Assembly (NCBI GenBank): GCA_024207135.1
Contig: CP042428.1
Coordinates: forward strand, 3,534,001-3,598,000
Origin: Arthrobacter sp. C2
Lineage (GTDB): Bacteria > Actinomycetota > Actinomycetes > Actinomycetales > Micrococcaceae
Length of the DNA stretch: 64,000 bases
Direction of reading: 5' to 3'
Part shown: positions 38,021 through 46,217 of the stretch, piece after piece
How the letters are laid out: each line of letters opens with the position of its first letter
How positions within the stretch are numbered: the first letter of the stretch is position 1
Notes under the pieces: model-generated
The model's input: the letters and a program-made list of their open reading frames with translations, nothing else
Told to the model about the DNA's origin: nothing
Databases searched by the model: none
Position numbers and translations under genes: made by a program

Positions 38021-38079
38021 TTTTTTGCGGCGCCGCCGCGGATGGGAACGAAGGTTCCGATCCGCGGCGGCGTTTGTGT
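38021..38079. terminator. Bidirectional terminator between upp and the sensor kinase
   Basis: CGCCGCCGCGGAT (38031-38043) pairs with ATCCGCGGCGGCG (38060-38072), with an inner GGAAC/GTTCC continuation. It is flanked by TTTTTT (minus-strand exit reads AAAAAA complement) and TTTGTGTT, suiting termination from both sides. Confidence 0.85.
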
Positions 38080-38091
38080 TGGGGGCTGGAT

Positions 38092-39729
38092 TCAGGCAGT
38101 CTTCGGCGGGGTCGAGGGCTTGGGCGGGACCACCAGCGGCAGCGGCAGCGGCAGGCGCACCTCGAAGACCGTGTTCCCGGGGGCCGAGGTGACATCGATG
38201 GTTCCGTCGTGCGACTCCACGATGGCTTTGGCGATCGGCAGTCCGAGCCCGGTGGTGCCGTCCGCGCCGGAGCGCGCCGCATCGGCGCGGGTGAAGCGCT
38301 TGAACACCAGCGGCAGGAAATCCGGTGCGATGCCTTCCCCGGTGTCAGCAACCCGCAGCACCGCCTGGTGCGTGGCCGCATCGCGGGCGACGCAGACCGT
38401 GACGGTGTTGCCCTCGGAGGTGTGCTTGCGGGCGTTGGCCAACAGGTTGGTGATGACCCGGCGCAGCGCCGAGGCGTCGCCCGAGACCACCAACGGGGTG
38501 TCCGGGACCTGGGGGATCCAGTGGTGGGACGGGGCGGTGATGGCAAAGTCCTCGGTGATTTCGGCCGCCAGCTTCCCCAGGTCCACCGGGGCCTTCTTGA
38601 CGTGGTGCTTCTCGTCGAGCCGGGCCAGCAGCAGCAGGTTCTCCACCAGCGAGCTCATCCGGGTGCTCTGTTCCAGCACCCGGTTCAGCGAGCGCTGCCC
38701 GTCGTCGGAGAAGTGCTCGGTGGCACTGATCAGCTCGGTGTAGCCGCGGATGGCCGAGAGCGGGGTGCGCAGCTCGTGGGAGGCGTCGGCAACGAATTGG
38801 CGCATCTGCGTCTCCGAGGCCTCGCGCACCGCGAAGGCGGAGCCCACGTTGTCCAGCAGGGCGTTCAACGCCCTGCCCACCTCACCGGATTCGGTGCCGG
38901 GGATCGAATCGCGGGGGGCGACACGTGCCTCCAGCGCGGCGGTGCCGGATTCGAGTTCGGCGTTGGCCACCGAGGAGGCCACGGCGGAGACCCGCTGCAG
39001 CGGGGCCAGCGAGCGGCGGATGATCATCGAGCCGACCAGGCCGATGGCGATCAGCCCGGCCAGCGAAATGGTCAGCGTCAGGACGCCCAGTGCGGCCAGG
39101 GTCCGCTCGTTGGGTGCCAGCGGCAGTCCGGTGATCAGGACGCCTCCGGATCCGGGGTCCTTCTGGGCCGAGAGCAGGTAGTCGCCGATGCTCAGGTGCT
39201 TGACCACGGGCGGGGCATCGACCGTGACGGAGGACAACGGCAGCACGTCCGCGTCGGTGATGTCCTTGCGTTCTCCGGTCTTGGAGTCGAGCACGGCCCC
39301 GGAAATCAGGTAGCCGGGGACGAGCCGGGCATTGAGCGTGCCGGAGGCCTGGCCGGGGGCGAAAAGGGGGCCGGATGACGCGTCGCGTCCGTTTTGGGCG
39401 GAGTAGGTTGCGGCGCGTTCGGAAGCGAAATCCAGCTGTTCGTGCAGCTGCGACGCCATGGCCTGGCGCATGCCGGCATTCAGCAGCAGCCCGATGACGG
39501 TGCAGATCAGGGCAAGTGACCCGATAAGTGCCAGCAGCAGCTTGCGTTGCAGGGTGAGCCGGCCGAAGCGTTGCCTCAGCCGTGCGCTGAGCGGAACCTG
39601 CCCGGGCCCGCCGGGTTCGGACGAGGCTGCCTCGGGGGTCGGGGCATCCTCGCCATCGGGCCGGGACTCTTCGTCCGGCTGCGGTTCCGGCGCGTCGGAT
39701 GGAAGCAACGGGCGTGCAGCCTGGCTCAT
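38092..39729 (-). CDS. Sensor histidine kinase
   Basis: This membrane-bound sensor of 545 residues has a Pro/Glu-rich cytoplasmic N-terminus (1-60) and helix 1 (63-84). An extracytoplasmic sensor of about 128 residues and helix 2 (213-236) follow. Then come a HAMP domain, HisKA with DASHELRTPL (phospho-acceptor His318), and an HATPase with NLLANARKH and DTGEGI. Its start overlaps the upstream response regulator stop by 4 nt, so the two form a two-component system. The order and style (MprB/TcrS-like) are common in actinobacteria. The stimulus is unknown. Confidence 0.9.
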   Translation of the reverse strand: MSQAARPLLPSDAPEPQPDEESRPDGEDAPTPEAASSEPGGPGQVPLSARLRQRFGRLTLQRKLLLALIGSLALICTVIGLLLNAGMRQAMASQLHEQLDFASERAATYSAQNGRDASSGPLFAPGQASGTLNARLVPGYLISGAVLDSKTGERKDITDADVLPLSSVTVDAPPVVKHLSIGDYLLSAQKDPGSGGVLITGLPLAPNERTLAALGVLTLTISLAGLIAIGLVGSMIIRRSLAPLQRVSAVASSVANAELESGTAALEARVAPRDSIPGTESGEVGRALNALLDNVGSAFAVREASETQMRQFVADASHELRTPLSAIRGYTELISATEHFSDDGQRSLNRVLEQSTRMSSLVENLLLLARLDEKHHVKKAPVDLGKLAAEITEDFAITAPSHHWIPQVPDTPLVVSGDASALRRVITNLLANARKHTSEGNTVTVCVARDAATHQAVLRVADTGEGIAPDFLPLVFKRFTRADAARSGADGTTGLGLPIAKAIVESHDGTIDVTSAPGNTVFEVRLPLPLPLVVPPKPSTPPKTA

Positions 39730-40466
39730 GACGCGGGCTTGAGCATGTACCCGGCCCCGCGCACGGTGTGGATCATGGCCGGGCCGTCGGCCTCGATCTT
39801 CTTGCGCAGGTAGGAAATGTAGAGCTCGACGATGTTGGCCTGGCCCCCGAAGTCGTAGTGCCAGACGTTGTCCAGGATCTGGGTCTTGGAGACCACGCGG
39901 CGGGCGTTGACCATCAGGTAGGAGAGCAGGTCGAACTCGGTGGCCGTGAGGTTGATGGGAACTCCCGCCCGGGTGACGTCGTGGGAATCGGAGTTCAGCA
40001 CCAGGTCCCCGACCACCAGTTCGGCGCCGTCCGCGGCGGTGGCGCCGGATCGTTCCACGAGCTTGTGCAGCCGCAGCAGCACCTCTTCGAGGCTGAACGG
40101 CTTGGCGACGTAGTCGTCGGCGCCGATGCCCAGGCCCTCGATGCGGTCCTCCACCGCGTCCTTGGCGGTCAGGAAGAGCACCGGGACCTCGGGAAGGAAG
40201 GTGCGGACCTTGCGCAGGACCTCCGGGCCCTCGAAGCCCGGCAGCATCCAGTCAAGCACCAGGACGTCGGGTGTCGACTTCCGGGCGGCTTCAACCGCGG
40301 AGGGCCCGTCATGCGCCACGGTGGCTTCCCAACCCAGCATGCGGGTGCCCATGGAAACCAGCTCGGCCAGCGACGGTTCGTCGTCGACGACCAGCACCTT
40401 GATGGCCGTTCCGTCCGGGTGGGTTAGTCGGGGAAGTTGCGTGGGAGAAAATCGGGAGCTTGGCAT
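39726..40466 (-). CDS. OmpR-family response regulator
   Basis: This 246-residue regulator has a receiver domain with the acidic pair DDE (28-30), phospho-acceptor Asp72 (VLVLDWMLPG) and LTAKDA. The PhoB/OmpR winged helix is seen in LTATEFDLLSYLMVNARRVVS and VELYISYLRKKI, ending TVRGAGYML. The stop overlaps the kinase start by 4 nt. It is preceded by a 590-bp non-coding region shared with a divergent orphan winged-helix gene. Targets are unknown. Confidence 0.92.
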   Translation of the reverse strand: MPSSRFSPTQLPRLTHPDGTAIKVLVVDDEPSLAELVSMGTRMLGWEATVAHDGPSAVEAARKSTPDVLVLDWMLPGFEGPEVLRKVRTFLPEVPVLFLTAKDAVEDRIEGLGIGADDYVAKPFSLEEVLLRLHKLVERSGATAADGAELVVGDLVLNSDSHDVTRAGVPINLTATEFDLLSYLMVNARRVVSKTQILDNVWHYDFGGQANIVELYISYLRKKIEADGPAMIHTVRGAGYMLKPAS

Positions 40467-41054
40467 GTTTCTAACTTTCCCTCCGTGGTGTGGGTCGGCC
40501 CTGTGGTCCGGCTGTGCGCGGGCTGTGAGGCCTGCTCCACCAAGCCTACGGCCTGCAAACGCCGCGGGTCCGGTGCCTGCGGCGCCGATGCTTGGCCGAG
40601 CCGTTGCTTGGAGCCCGCTTCGGGTGTAAGTCTGGACGCATAGAAGCTATGGATCGGGGCCATTGATCAAATTGCTTGCCCGATGGGAAATCACAGGGCA
40701 TACCGCATTGCTCAAGGCCATCACATCACATATCTGCGCAATGTGATGATCATCACTTCAAGCGCTTTATGTCTCACATGGTGGACACTATCGAAGTTTG
40801 TTACTTGCGGGTTCCTTATATTACGAGGAAACTAGTATTTGTGAATAGCGCAGCAATGACACCTCGAAGCCTTTTTGAAGGCGTGGCGATGACTCATCGC
40901 CAGTGTCATTGTCGAATGCCCAGCTGAGTGTCGGAACCCTTTCGACGCTCAGTGACACTCGCATCGCTCCCGCCCCTCGCACCGGCGAGGCGAGCGGAGC
41001 ACCTAGGTATTCGCGCCATTCCGTGGCATTCACACGAGTTAGAGGTAAAGAAGC
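40467..41054. promoter_or_regulatory. Long intergenic region with a perfect palindrome
   Basis: This 588-bp region separates the response regulator from a divergent winged-helix gene. It contains the perfect 14-bp palindrome GTGATGATCATCAC (40743-40756) and a -10-like TATATT at 40817-40822 without a clear -35. It is less GC-rich than its surroundings. No gene is seen. It likely holds both promoters and a long 5' leader for the plus-strand gene. Confidence 0.45.
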
Positions 41055-41852
41055 ATGTCGGTAACGTCCGGATACGTCCATGTCTCAATCCGCAACGCCC
41101 AGTCCCGCGCCGCGGCAGCGCAGCGCAACACTGCTCCAGGCGGCTACACCCCTGCCGGCTATCGCCAGCTCCATGCGGTCCCGGCGGCCCATGAGACTCG
41201 ACCGATGACTGCTCCGACCCCCATTGTGGCTCCCAGCGGAAATCCCGGCCCGCAGCCGGTGGCGGGTGACACCACCGCACGCGGTTTCGTGCTCTATGTA
41301 GGTCTTGACGAGTCGGTGGCCCAGGCGCAGGGAACCTCGCTGGGCAAGCTGGCAACCCAGGTCCGCGCCTTCCTGGCCACGCTTTCCCCCGATGCGCAGA
41401 CCCATGCCGCCGTCGCACTGGCCCCGGCCAGCGCGCAAGGCGAAAACATCGACGTCGTGCGCCAGGCGCTGGGAGACCCCACCGTCAACCGCCGCCCGCG
41501 CGTCGACGCCCGCCCCGCTGCACCGCGCCCCTCGGGCGTGCTGATCGACCTGTCCCGCCGCGAGGTCCACCTGGACGGCGAGACCCTGAACCTCACGTTC
41601 AAGGAATTCGAGCTGCTGAACTACCTGGTGGAAAACGGCACCCGCACCGTGGGCCGCGACGAGCTGCTCACCAACCTGTGGCGCAACGCCGAAGAGGTCC
41701 CGAACGAGCGCACCATCGACGTGCACATCCGCCGCCTGCGCTCCAAGCTGGGCCGCCTGGCCAACACCGTGCGCACCGTGCGCGGCCAGGGCTACCGATT
41801 CTACGAGCACCCCGAGGTCGTCGTCTGGGCCGCCCCGGAATACACCATCTAG
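41055..41852 (+). CDS. Orphan winged-helix DNA-binding protein (no receiver domain)
   Basis: This 265-residue protein has an OmpR/PhoB-type winged helix at its C-terminus. LDGETLNLTFKEFELLNYLV, then VPNERTIDVHIRRLRSKLG and TVRTVRGQGYRFYEHP, are clear. The first 165 residues contain no receiver aspartate signature. They are rich in Ala, Pro and Gly, with one compact part around FVLYVGLDESVAQAQGTSLG. A good GAGGTAAAG ribosome binding site precedes ATG 41055. It may be controlled by partner binding rather than phosphorylation. Confidence 0.78.
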   Translation: MSVTSGYVHVSIRNAQSRAAAAQRNTAPGGYTPAGYRQLHAVPAAHETRPMTAPTPIVAPSGNPGPQPVAGDTTARGFVLYVGLDESVAQAQGTSLGKLATQVRAFLATLSPDAQTHAAVALAPASAQGENIDVVRQALGDPTVNRRPRVDARPAAPRPSGVLIDLSRREVHLDGETLNLTFKEFELLNYLVENGTRTVGRDELLTNLWRNAEEVPNERTIDVHIRRLRSKLGRLANTVRTVRGQGYRFYEHPEVVVWAAPEYTI

Positions 41853-41868
41853 TTTTTGCCTTTACGCC

Positions 41869-41904
41869 CTGCGGGGCCCGCATCCACGGATGCGGGCCCC
41901 GCAG
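41869..41904 (+). terminator. Hairpin between the winged-helix and SixA-like genes
   Basis: CTGCGGGGCCCGCATC (41869-41884), loop CACG, and GATGCGGGCCCCGCAG (41889-41904) form a perfect 16-bp stem. There is no T tract after it, so termination is probable but may be factor-aided. Confidence 0.6.
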
Positions 41905-41958
41905 TCGCTTAAGCCGCTCAGGCGGCCGGATGCCCCCGCGCGCCTTAGGCTTGGAGGC

Positions 41959-42480
41959 ATGAGCGAACATCATCTGAAGCGGCTCGTGCTGCTGCGCCAT
42001 GCCAAGAGCGACTACCCGCTGGGCGTGTCCGACCACGACCGGCCGCTGGCCGCCCGCGGCAACCGTGAGGCTCCCGCCGCCGGTGCCTGGCTGCGCGATC
42101 ACGAGGTGGTCCCCGACTACATCGTGCTCTCCGATGCCCAGCGGACCCGCGCCACCTGCGCGTGGGTCATCAGCGAGCTCGGCGAAAAGGCCCCCACGCC
42201 CTACATGGATTCACGCATCTACGGCGCCTCGAGCACCAGGCTGTGCTCCATCATCAACGAAACCCCAGACACCGTCACCACGCTGCTGGTCATCGGGCAC
42301 CAGCCGGTGCTGCAGGAACTGGCCATGCGCCTGGCCTCGGCGGACTCGGACGAGGAAGCGGTCTACGAGCTGGCCATGAACTACCCGACGCTGGGAATGA
42401 CCATGCTGCAGACGGAGAAATCGTGGGCGGAAATCGACGGGCGCGACATGCGGGTGACCGACTTCGTGGTCCCGCGCTGA
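41959..42480 (+). CDS. SixA-like histidine phosphatase
   Basis: This 173-residue protein belongs to the histidine phosphatase superfamily. The RHG-type motif is RHAKSD with His14; a later catalytic His is in VIGHQPVLQELA. The size is that of SixA, which removes phosphate from histidine of phosphotransfer domains, though broad phosphatase activity is possible. ATG 41959 has a GGAGG site immediately upstream. Its neighbours do not point to a partner. Confidence 0.8.
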   Translation: MSEHHLKRLVLLRHAKSDYPLGVSDHDRPLAARGNREAPAAGAWLRDHEVVPDYIVLSDAQRTRATCAWVISELGEKAPTPYMDSRIYGASSTRLCSIINETPDTVTTLLVIGHQPVLQELAMRLASADSDEEAVYELAMNYPTLGMTMLQTEKSWAEIDGRDMRVTDFVVPR

Positions 42481-42716
42481 GGTCCGGCAGGGCGCCGCAA
42501 ATAGTTCGATGAGAATTTGGGCAGGGCCGAAACCCCGGCTTTCCGCGGTGCGCCACCACGAACATGAGAGCGGATGGACCGATTATGAGAACGCCCTCAT
42601 GGATTGTTCATCCTTTGCTAACTTTGGGGCTTTTGACTAGGAGCAACGCAAGCAACCGAGGCTTGCGGCCGCGACAGCGCGGCACCTGATTCCCGGCCTT
42701 GAAAAGGATTGTCCCC

Positions 42717-43871
42717 ATGAGCATCAGCCCCAGCCTTGAAACCCGCACCGTCGATGCAGCCCCGGCCGCCGAAGGCCAGCTGCGCCACCTGCCGCTCGGG
42801 GCCCGGCGGGCGCTGGATATCCGTGCCGCCTACACCACCCGCTTCGTTGCCACCGAGTTCTCCAAGCGCCCCGAGGACTTCCACCTGATCGCCGGTGCCG
42901 ACGTCACCCCGCGGCCCGGGGACGTGGTCATTGCCCGCGTCGCCGAAATTGGCAAGCACACCCGCCTCGAATCCCCGGTCTCCCGACGCCAGCTGATGTT
43001 CGTCGGCCAGGAGATCATGGTCGCCTACGGCAACCGCTACGCCCCGGACCAGTTCCTGGCCCACGTGCCCGAGACCCTGGAGCCCTGCCACCTGGTAGCA
43101 GGCGGCGGGCTGGCCGGCTACGTGACCGAAATGCACGCCTCCATCGACGCGGCCACCGCCATCGAGCCGATCGGCCTGCTGGCCACCAAGGACGGCGTGG
43201 TGAACCTGCGCGACTTCGCGCCGCTGCAGGTCGGCACCCCGTCGCTGGCCGTGGTCCGCGCCGTGGGCACCGTGCGCCCGCCGGTCATCGCGGTGCTGGG
43301 CACCTCGATGAACTCGGGCAAGTCCACCACCCTGGGCTGCCTGGTCAACGGGCTGGCCAACGCCGGGCTGCACGTCGCGGCGGGCAAGGCCACCGGAACC
43401 GGAGCGGGCAACGACCCGAACCTGTTCATCGACGCCGGAGCCTTCCCGGTCTGCGACTTCACCGATTTCGGCTACCCCACCACCTTCAAGCTCGCCTACG
43501 AAGAAGTCCGCGACCTGCTGGCCGCAATGATCGACGAGCAGGCCGCCTCCGGGGCGGACGTGGTCGTCATCGAGATCGCCGATGGCCTGTACCAGGGCGA
43601 GACCTCCCGGCTGCTGCGCGACCCGCTCTTCGCCGCCTGTGTGGACACCGTGGTGTTCTCCGCCCAGGACGCCCTGGGTGCCCGTGCCGGGCTCGACGTG
43701 CTGCAGGATGCCGCCGTGCCGGTTGCCGCGGTCTCCGGCCTGCTCACCGCCTCCCCGCTGGCCACCGCGGAAGCCGCGGCCCGGCTCGAGGTCCCGGTCA
43801 TCGACACCTACTCCCTGTGCAACCCCGAGGTCGCCACCGCCCTGATCCCGGTGCGCGCCGACTCGCTGTGA
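42717..43871 (+). CDS. DUF1611-type P-loop ATPase/GTPase
   Basis: This 384-residue protein has an N-terminal Rossmann-like domain and a C-terminal P-loop domain with GTSMNSGKST (195-204). Further on are AAGKATGTGAG and VVIEIADGLYQGETSRLLRD, which resemble dethiobiotin-synthetase-like P-loop folds. The DUF1611 family is otherwise found near dipeptide epimerases. Here the stop overlaps the GTG start of a degenerate ABC exporter by 4 nt, implying coupled synthesis. The function is unknown. ATG 42717 was taken; an upstream TTG adds six residues. Confidence 0.72.
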   Translation: MSISPSLETRTVDAAPAAEGQLRHLPLGARRALDIRAAYTTRFVATEFSKRPEDFHLIAGADVTPRPGDVVIARVAEIGKHTRLESPVSRRQLMFVGQEIMVAYGNRYAPDQFLAHVPETLEPCHLVAGGGLAGYVTEMHASIDAATAIEPIGLLATKDGVVNLRDFAPLQVGTPSLAVVRAVGTVRPPVIAVLGTSMNSGKSTTLGCLVNGLANAGLHVAAGKATGTGAGNDPNLFIDAGAFPVCDFTDFGYPTTFKLAYEEVRDLLAAMIDEQAASGADVVVIEIADGLYQGETSRLLRDPLFAACVDTVVFSAQDALGARAGLDVLQDAAVPVAAVSGLLTASPLATAEAAARLEVPVIDTYSLCNPEVATALIPVRADSL

Positions 43872-45628
43872 GCGGCCTCGACGCGCTGATGAATGAGCAG
43901 CAGGCCCCGGTCACGGCACCGCTGGAGATCGTTCCCGCCGTGCCGGTGAAGGACCGCGCGCCGGCCCCGCGGCTGCCGAAGCTCGTCACCGGATCGCGCC
44001 GGGCCCTCTTCGCCGCGCTCTTGGCCATCGCCGTCGGCTGCGCCGGACTCGGGCTGCTCGTGGCCCTGCAGGTCGGCCGGCTGGTGAACGGCGCCGCCGT
44101 GCTCCCGGCCGCCATGGGCATCGCCGCACTGGTGCTGCTCCTGGGCTACGGCCGCTACCAGGAGCGGGTGCTGGCCGAGAAGCTCGGGCAGCACTACGTG
44201 GCGCAGCTGCGCGTGGGCCTGATTTCACACTCGATGCTGGCCAGCAAGGTCCCCTCGCTGGGGATCACCGTGGCCCGGGCCAGCAACGACCTCTCCTCGG
44301 TACGGAACTGGGTGGCCCAGGGCATCGCACCGATGCTGGCCGGCATCCCGCTGGTGGCCATTTCCATGGCCGGGCTCTGGATGCTGCACCCCGTCCTGGC
44401 CCTCGCCCTGGGGCTCCCGGTGCTGGCCCTGGCCGGTGCCCTGCTGCTGCTGGCGGGCCCCGCCTTCGAGCGGGCCCGCACCCTGCGGCGGCACCGCGGC
44501 AACCTGGCCGCGCGCATCGCCGACACCGTCGCGGCGTCCTCCGCGGTGGTCGCCGCCGGCGGGGTGGCCCGCGAACTGGCCCGGGTCAAGGCCAGCGGCC
44601 AAAAGGTCGTGGACGCGGCGGTGCACCGGGCGCGACTGGCCGCGGTGCTGCGTGCGCTCTCGCTGGGCATGCCGTTGCTGGCCACCGCCCTGGTGGTGTT
44701 GCTCGCCCGGCACGCACTGCTGGATGCCGGGCAGATCGCCACGGCGCTGACCCTGCTGGGGCTGTGCGCGGCACCGGTGGGCGAATGGGGGCGGATCGTG
44801 GAGTACCGGCAGAACCACCGCGCCGCCGCGCGGATCATCGCCCCGCTGCTCGAGGAGGAGGGCGAGCTGTCGGCCGCTCCGCCTCTGCGCGAGGACGCCC
44901 GGCACGCCGCGGCACGGATCCAGGCCGAACGGGTGTCCGGGGTGTGGCTGCGCGGCATCACCCTCGAGGGGCGCCCCGTCCCCGAGCTGCTCGCCGAACC
45001 CGGTGCCAGGATCCGGATGACCGGCGGCGACGCGCGGCTGCGCGCCCAGCTGTTCGGCGTGCTGGCCACGGCCCGCACTCCCCGCGGCCCGGTCCTCGGG
45101 GACCTGGGCACCGCCGCCTCGGACCGCACTGCCGGATACGTGGTGGCCGGGAGGATTCCCGCGGCCGTGGAGGAGAAGAAGCGCCGCCGGCTCATCGGCG
45201 CGGCCTTCGGCTCGATGCTGCCCGAGCGCGGGACCGTGCTCCGGGCGCTGCGCTACCGGCGCCCCGAGGCAAGCCCGGCCAAGGCGCTGGCGCTGGCCGC
45301 GCGGCTGGGACTGGACACCGCCCGGCTGGAGCACGGGGAAAACACGCAGCTGCGCCGCGGCGGGATGCCGCTGGATGCCGCGCAGCGCGCAGGGCTCATG
45401 GTCGCCCGCGCCATGCTCGGCTCCCCGGCCCTGCTGCTGCTCAACGACATCGACTCCCACCTTGACGCCGCGGCCCGGCTCGAGCTGGAGGCCATCCTTG
45501 AGGGGTACCGCGGCGTGGTGGTCGTCGGCTCCGGTGCCGACTGGTGCTCCGGCTACCGGGAATGGAACCTGGACGGCCCGCAGGCGCCGGCCGACGGCAC
45601 GGAGCGGCTCAGCGCAGCGGCGCGGTGA
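43868..45628 (+). CDS. ABC exporter-like protein with a degenerate nucleotide-binding domain
   Basis: This 586-residue protein has the single-chain ABC exporter layout: a membrane domain (about 45-325, six helices) and an NBD. The NBD has lost its key motifs. At the Walker A site (381-397) the sequence is RIRMTGGDARLRAQLFG with no GxxGxGKS/T. The Walker B region is LLLLNDIDSHLD (523-532), with Asp to Asn and the catalytic Glu to Asp. A signature-like RRGGMPLDAAQR (496-507) remains. The H-loop position reads GSGADW without His. ATP hydrolysis by this subunit is unlikely. GTG 43868 overlaps the DUF1611 stop. It overlaps the convergent TetR gene by 20 nt. Confidence 0.75.
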   Translation: MSGLDALMNEQQAPVTAPLEIVPAVPVKDRAPAPRLPKLVTGSRRALFAALLAIAVGCAGLGLLVALQVGRLVNGAAVLPAAMGIAALVLLLGYGRYQERVLAEKLGQHYVAQLRVGLISHSMLASKVPSLGITVARASNDLSSVRNWVAQGIAPMLAGIPLVAISMAGLWMLHPVLALALGLPVLALAGALLLLAGPAFERARTLRRHRGNLAARIADTVAASSAVVAAGGVARELARVKASGQKVVDAAVHRARLAAVLRALSLGMPLLATALVVLLARHALLDAGQIATALTLLGLCAAPVGEWGRIVEYRQNHRAAARIIAPLLEEEGELSAAPPLREDARHAAARIQAERVSGVWLRGITLEGRPVPELLAEPGARIRMTGGDARLRAQLFGVLATARTPRGPVLGDLGTAASDRTAGYVVAGRIPAAVEEKKRRRLIGAAFGSMLPERGTVLRALRYRRPEASPAKALALAARLGLDTARLEHGENTQLRRGGMPLDAAQRAGLMVARAMLGSPALLLLNDIDSHLDAAARLELEAILEGYRGVVVVGSGADWCSGYREWNLDGPQAPADGTERLSAAAR

Positions 45629-46217
45629 AGGCCATGACCGCCTCCACGCAGCTTTCGATGCCGCGCTCGGGGTGGAACACCAGCCGGTCCCGGCCCAGGA
45701 TCAGTGCCGCGCCGAAGATCGCGGTGGCCAGGGTGTCCAGGTCCGCCTCCGGGCTGCCCGGGGCCGGCGGACCGTCCGCGGCCATCCGGGCCAGGGCGCT
45801 GCGCACCAGGGCGATCACCTCGTGGCGCAGCGTGGCCAGGGCGTTGGCCCAGTCGCTGTCGGACTGCCATTGCTCGGAGATCCACAACTGCGCAAACGAC
45901 GGGTATTCGGCAATGAATTCCAGGGCGTCGGCGATCATCAGCCGCAGGCCGTCGGCCGCGTCGGGAACCTCGGCGGCCCGCTCGAAGCGCTCAAAGAGGA
46001 TCGCCGCGCCGTAGTTCAGCAGCTCGCCGATTAGCTCGGACTTGGACCCGAAGTTGTAGTAGACCGTCCCCTTGGAGACCCCGGCGGCCCTGGCGATCTC
46101 GTCGACGCTCACCTCGTGGTGCCCGCGCGCACCGATCAGCTCCATGGAGGCGGTGAACAGGCGGTGCTTTGAATCGGTGGCCCGCACGCGGGTGCGCGGG
46201 GCGCTTGGGTCGCTCAT
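45609..46217 (-). CDS. TetR family regulator of the YhgE operon
   Basis: This 202-residue TetR protein has the DNA-binding domain HHEVSVDEIARAAGVSKG with TVYYNFGSKSELIGELL. Its ATG overlaps the YhgE stop by 4 nt, so it is the last gene of a three-gene operon. The perfect palindrome ACTGACCGGTCAGT (49423-49436), upstream of the first gene, is a classical TetR-type site and the probable operator. It overlaps the convergent ABC exporter gene by 20 nt. The ligand is unknown. Confidence 0.85.
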   Translation of the reverse strand: MSDPSAPRTRVRATDSKHRLFTASMELIGARGHHEVSVDEIARAAGVSKGTVYYNFGSKSELIGELLNYGAAILFERFERAAEVPDAADGLRLMIADALEFIAEYPSFAQLWISEQWQSDSDWANALATLRHEVIALVRSALARMAADGPPAPGSPEADLDTLATAIFGAALILGRDRLVFHPERGIESCVEAVMAFTAPLR

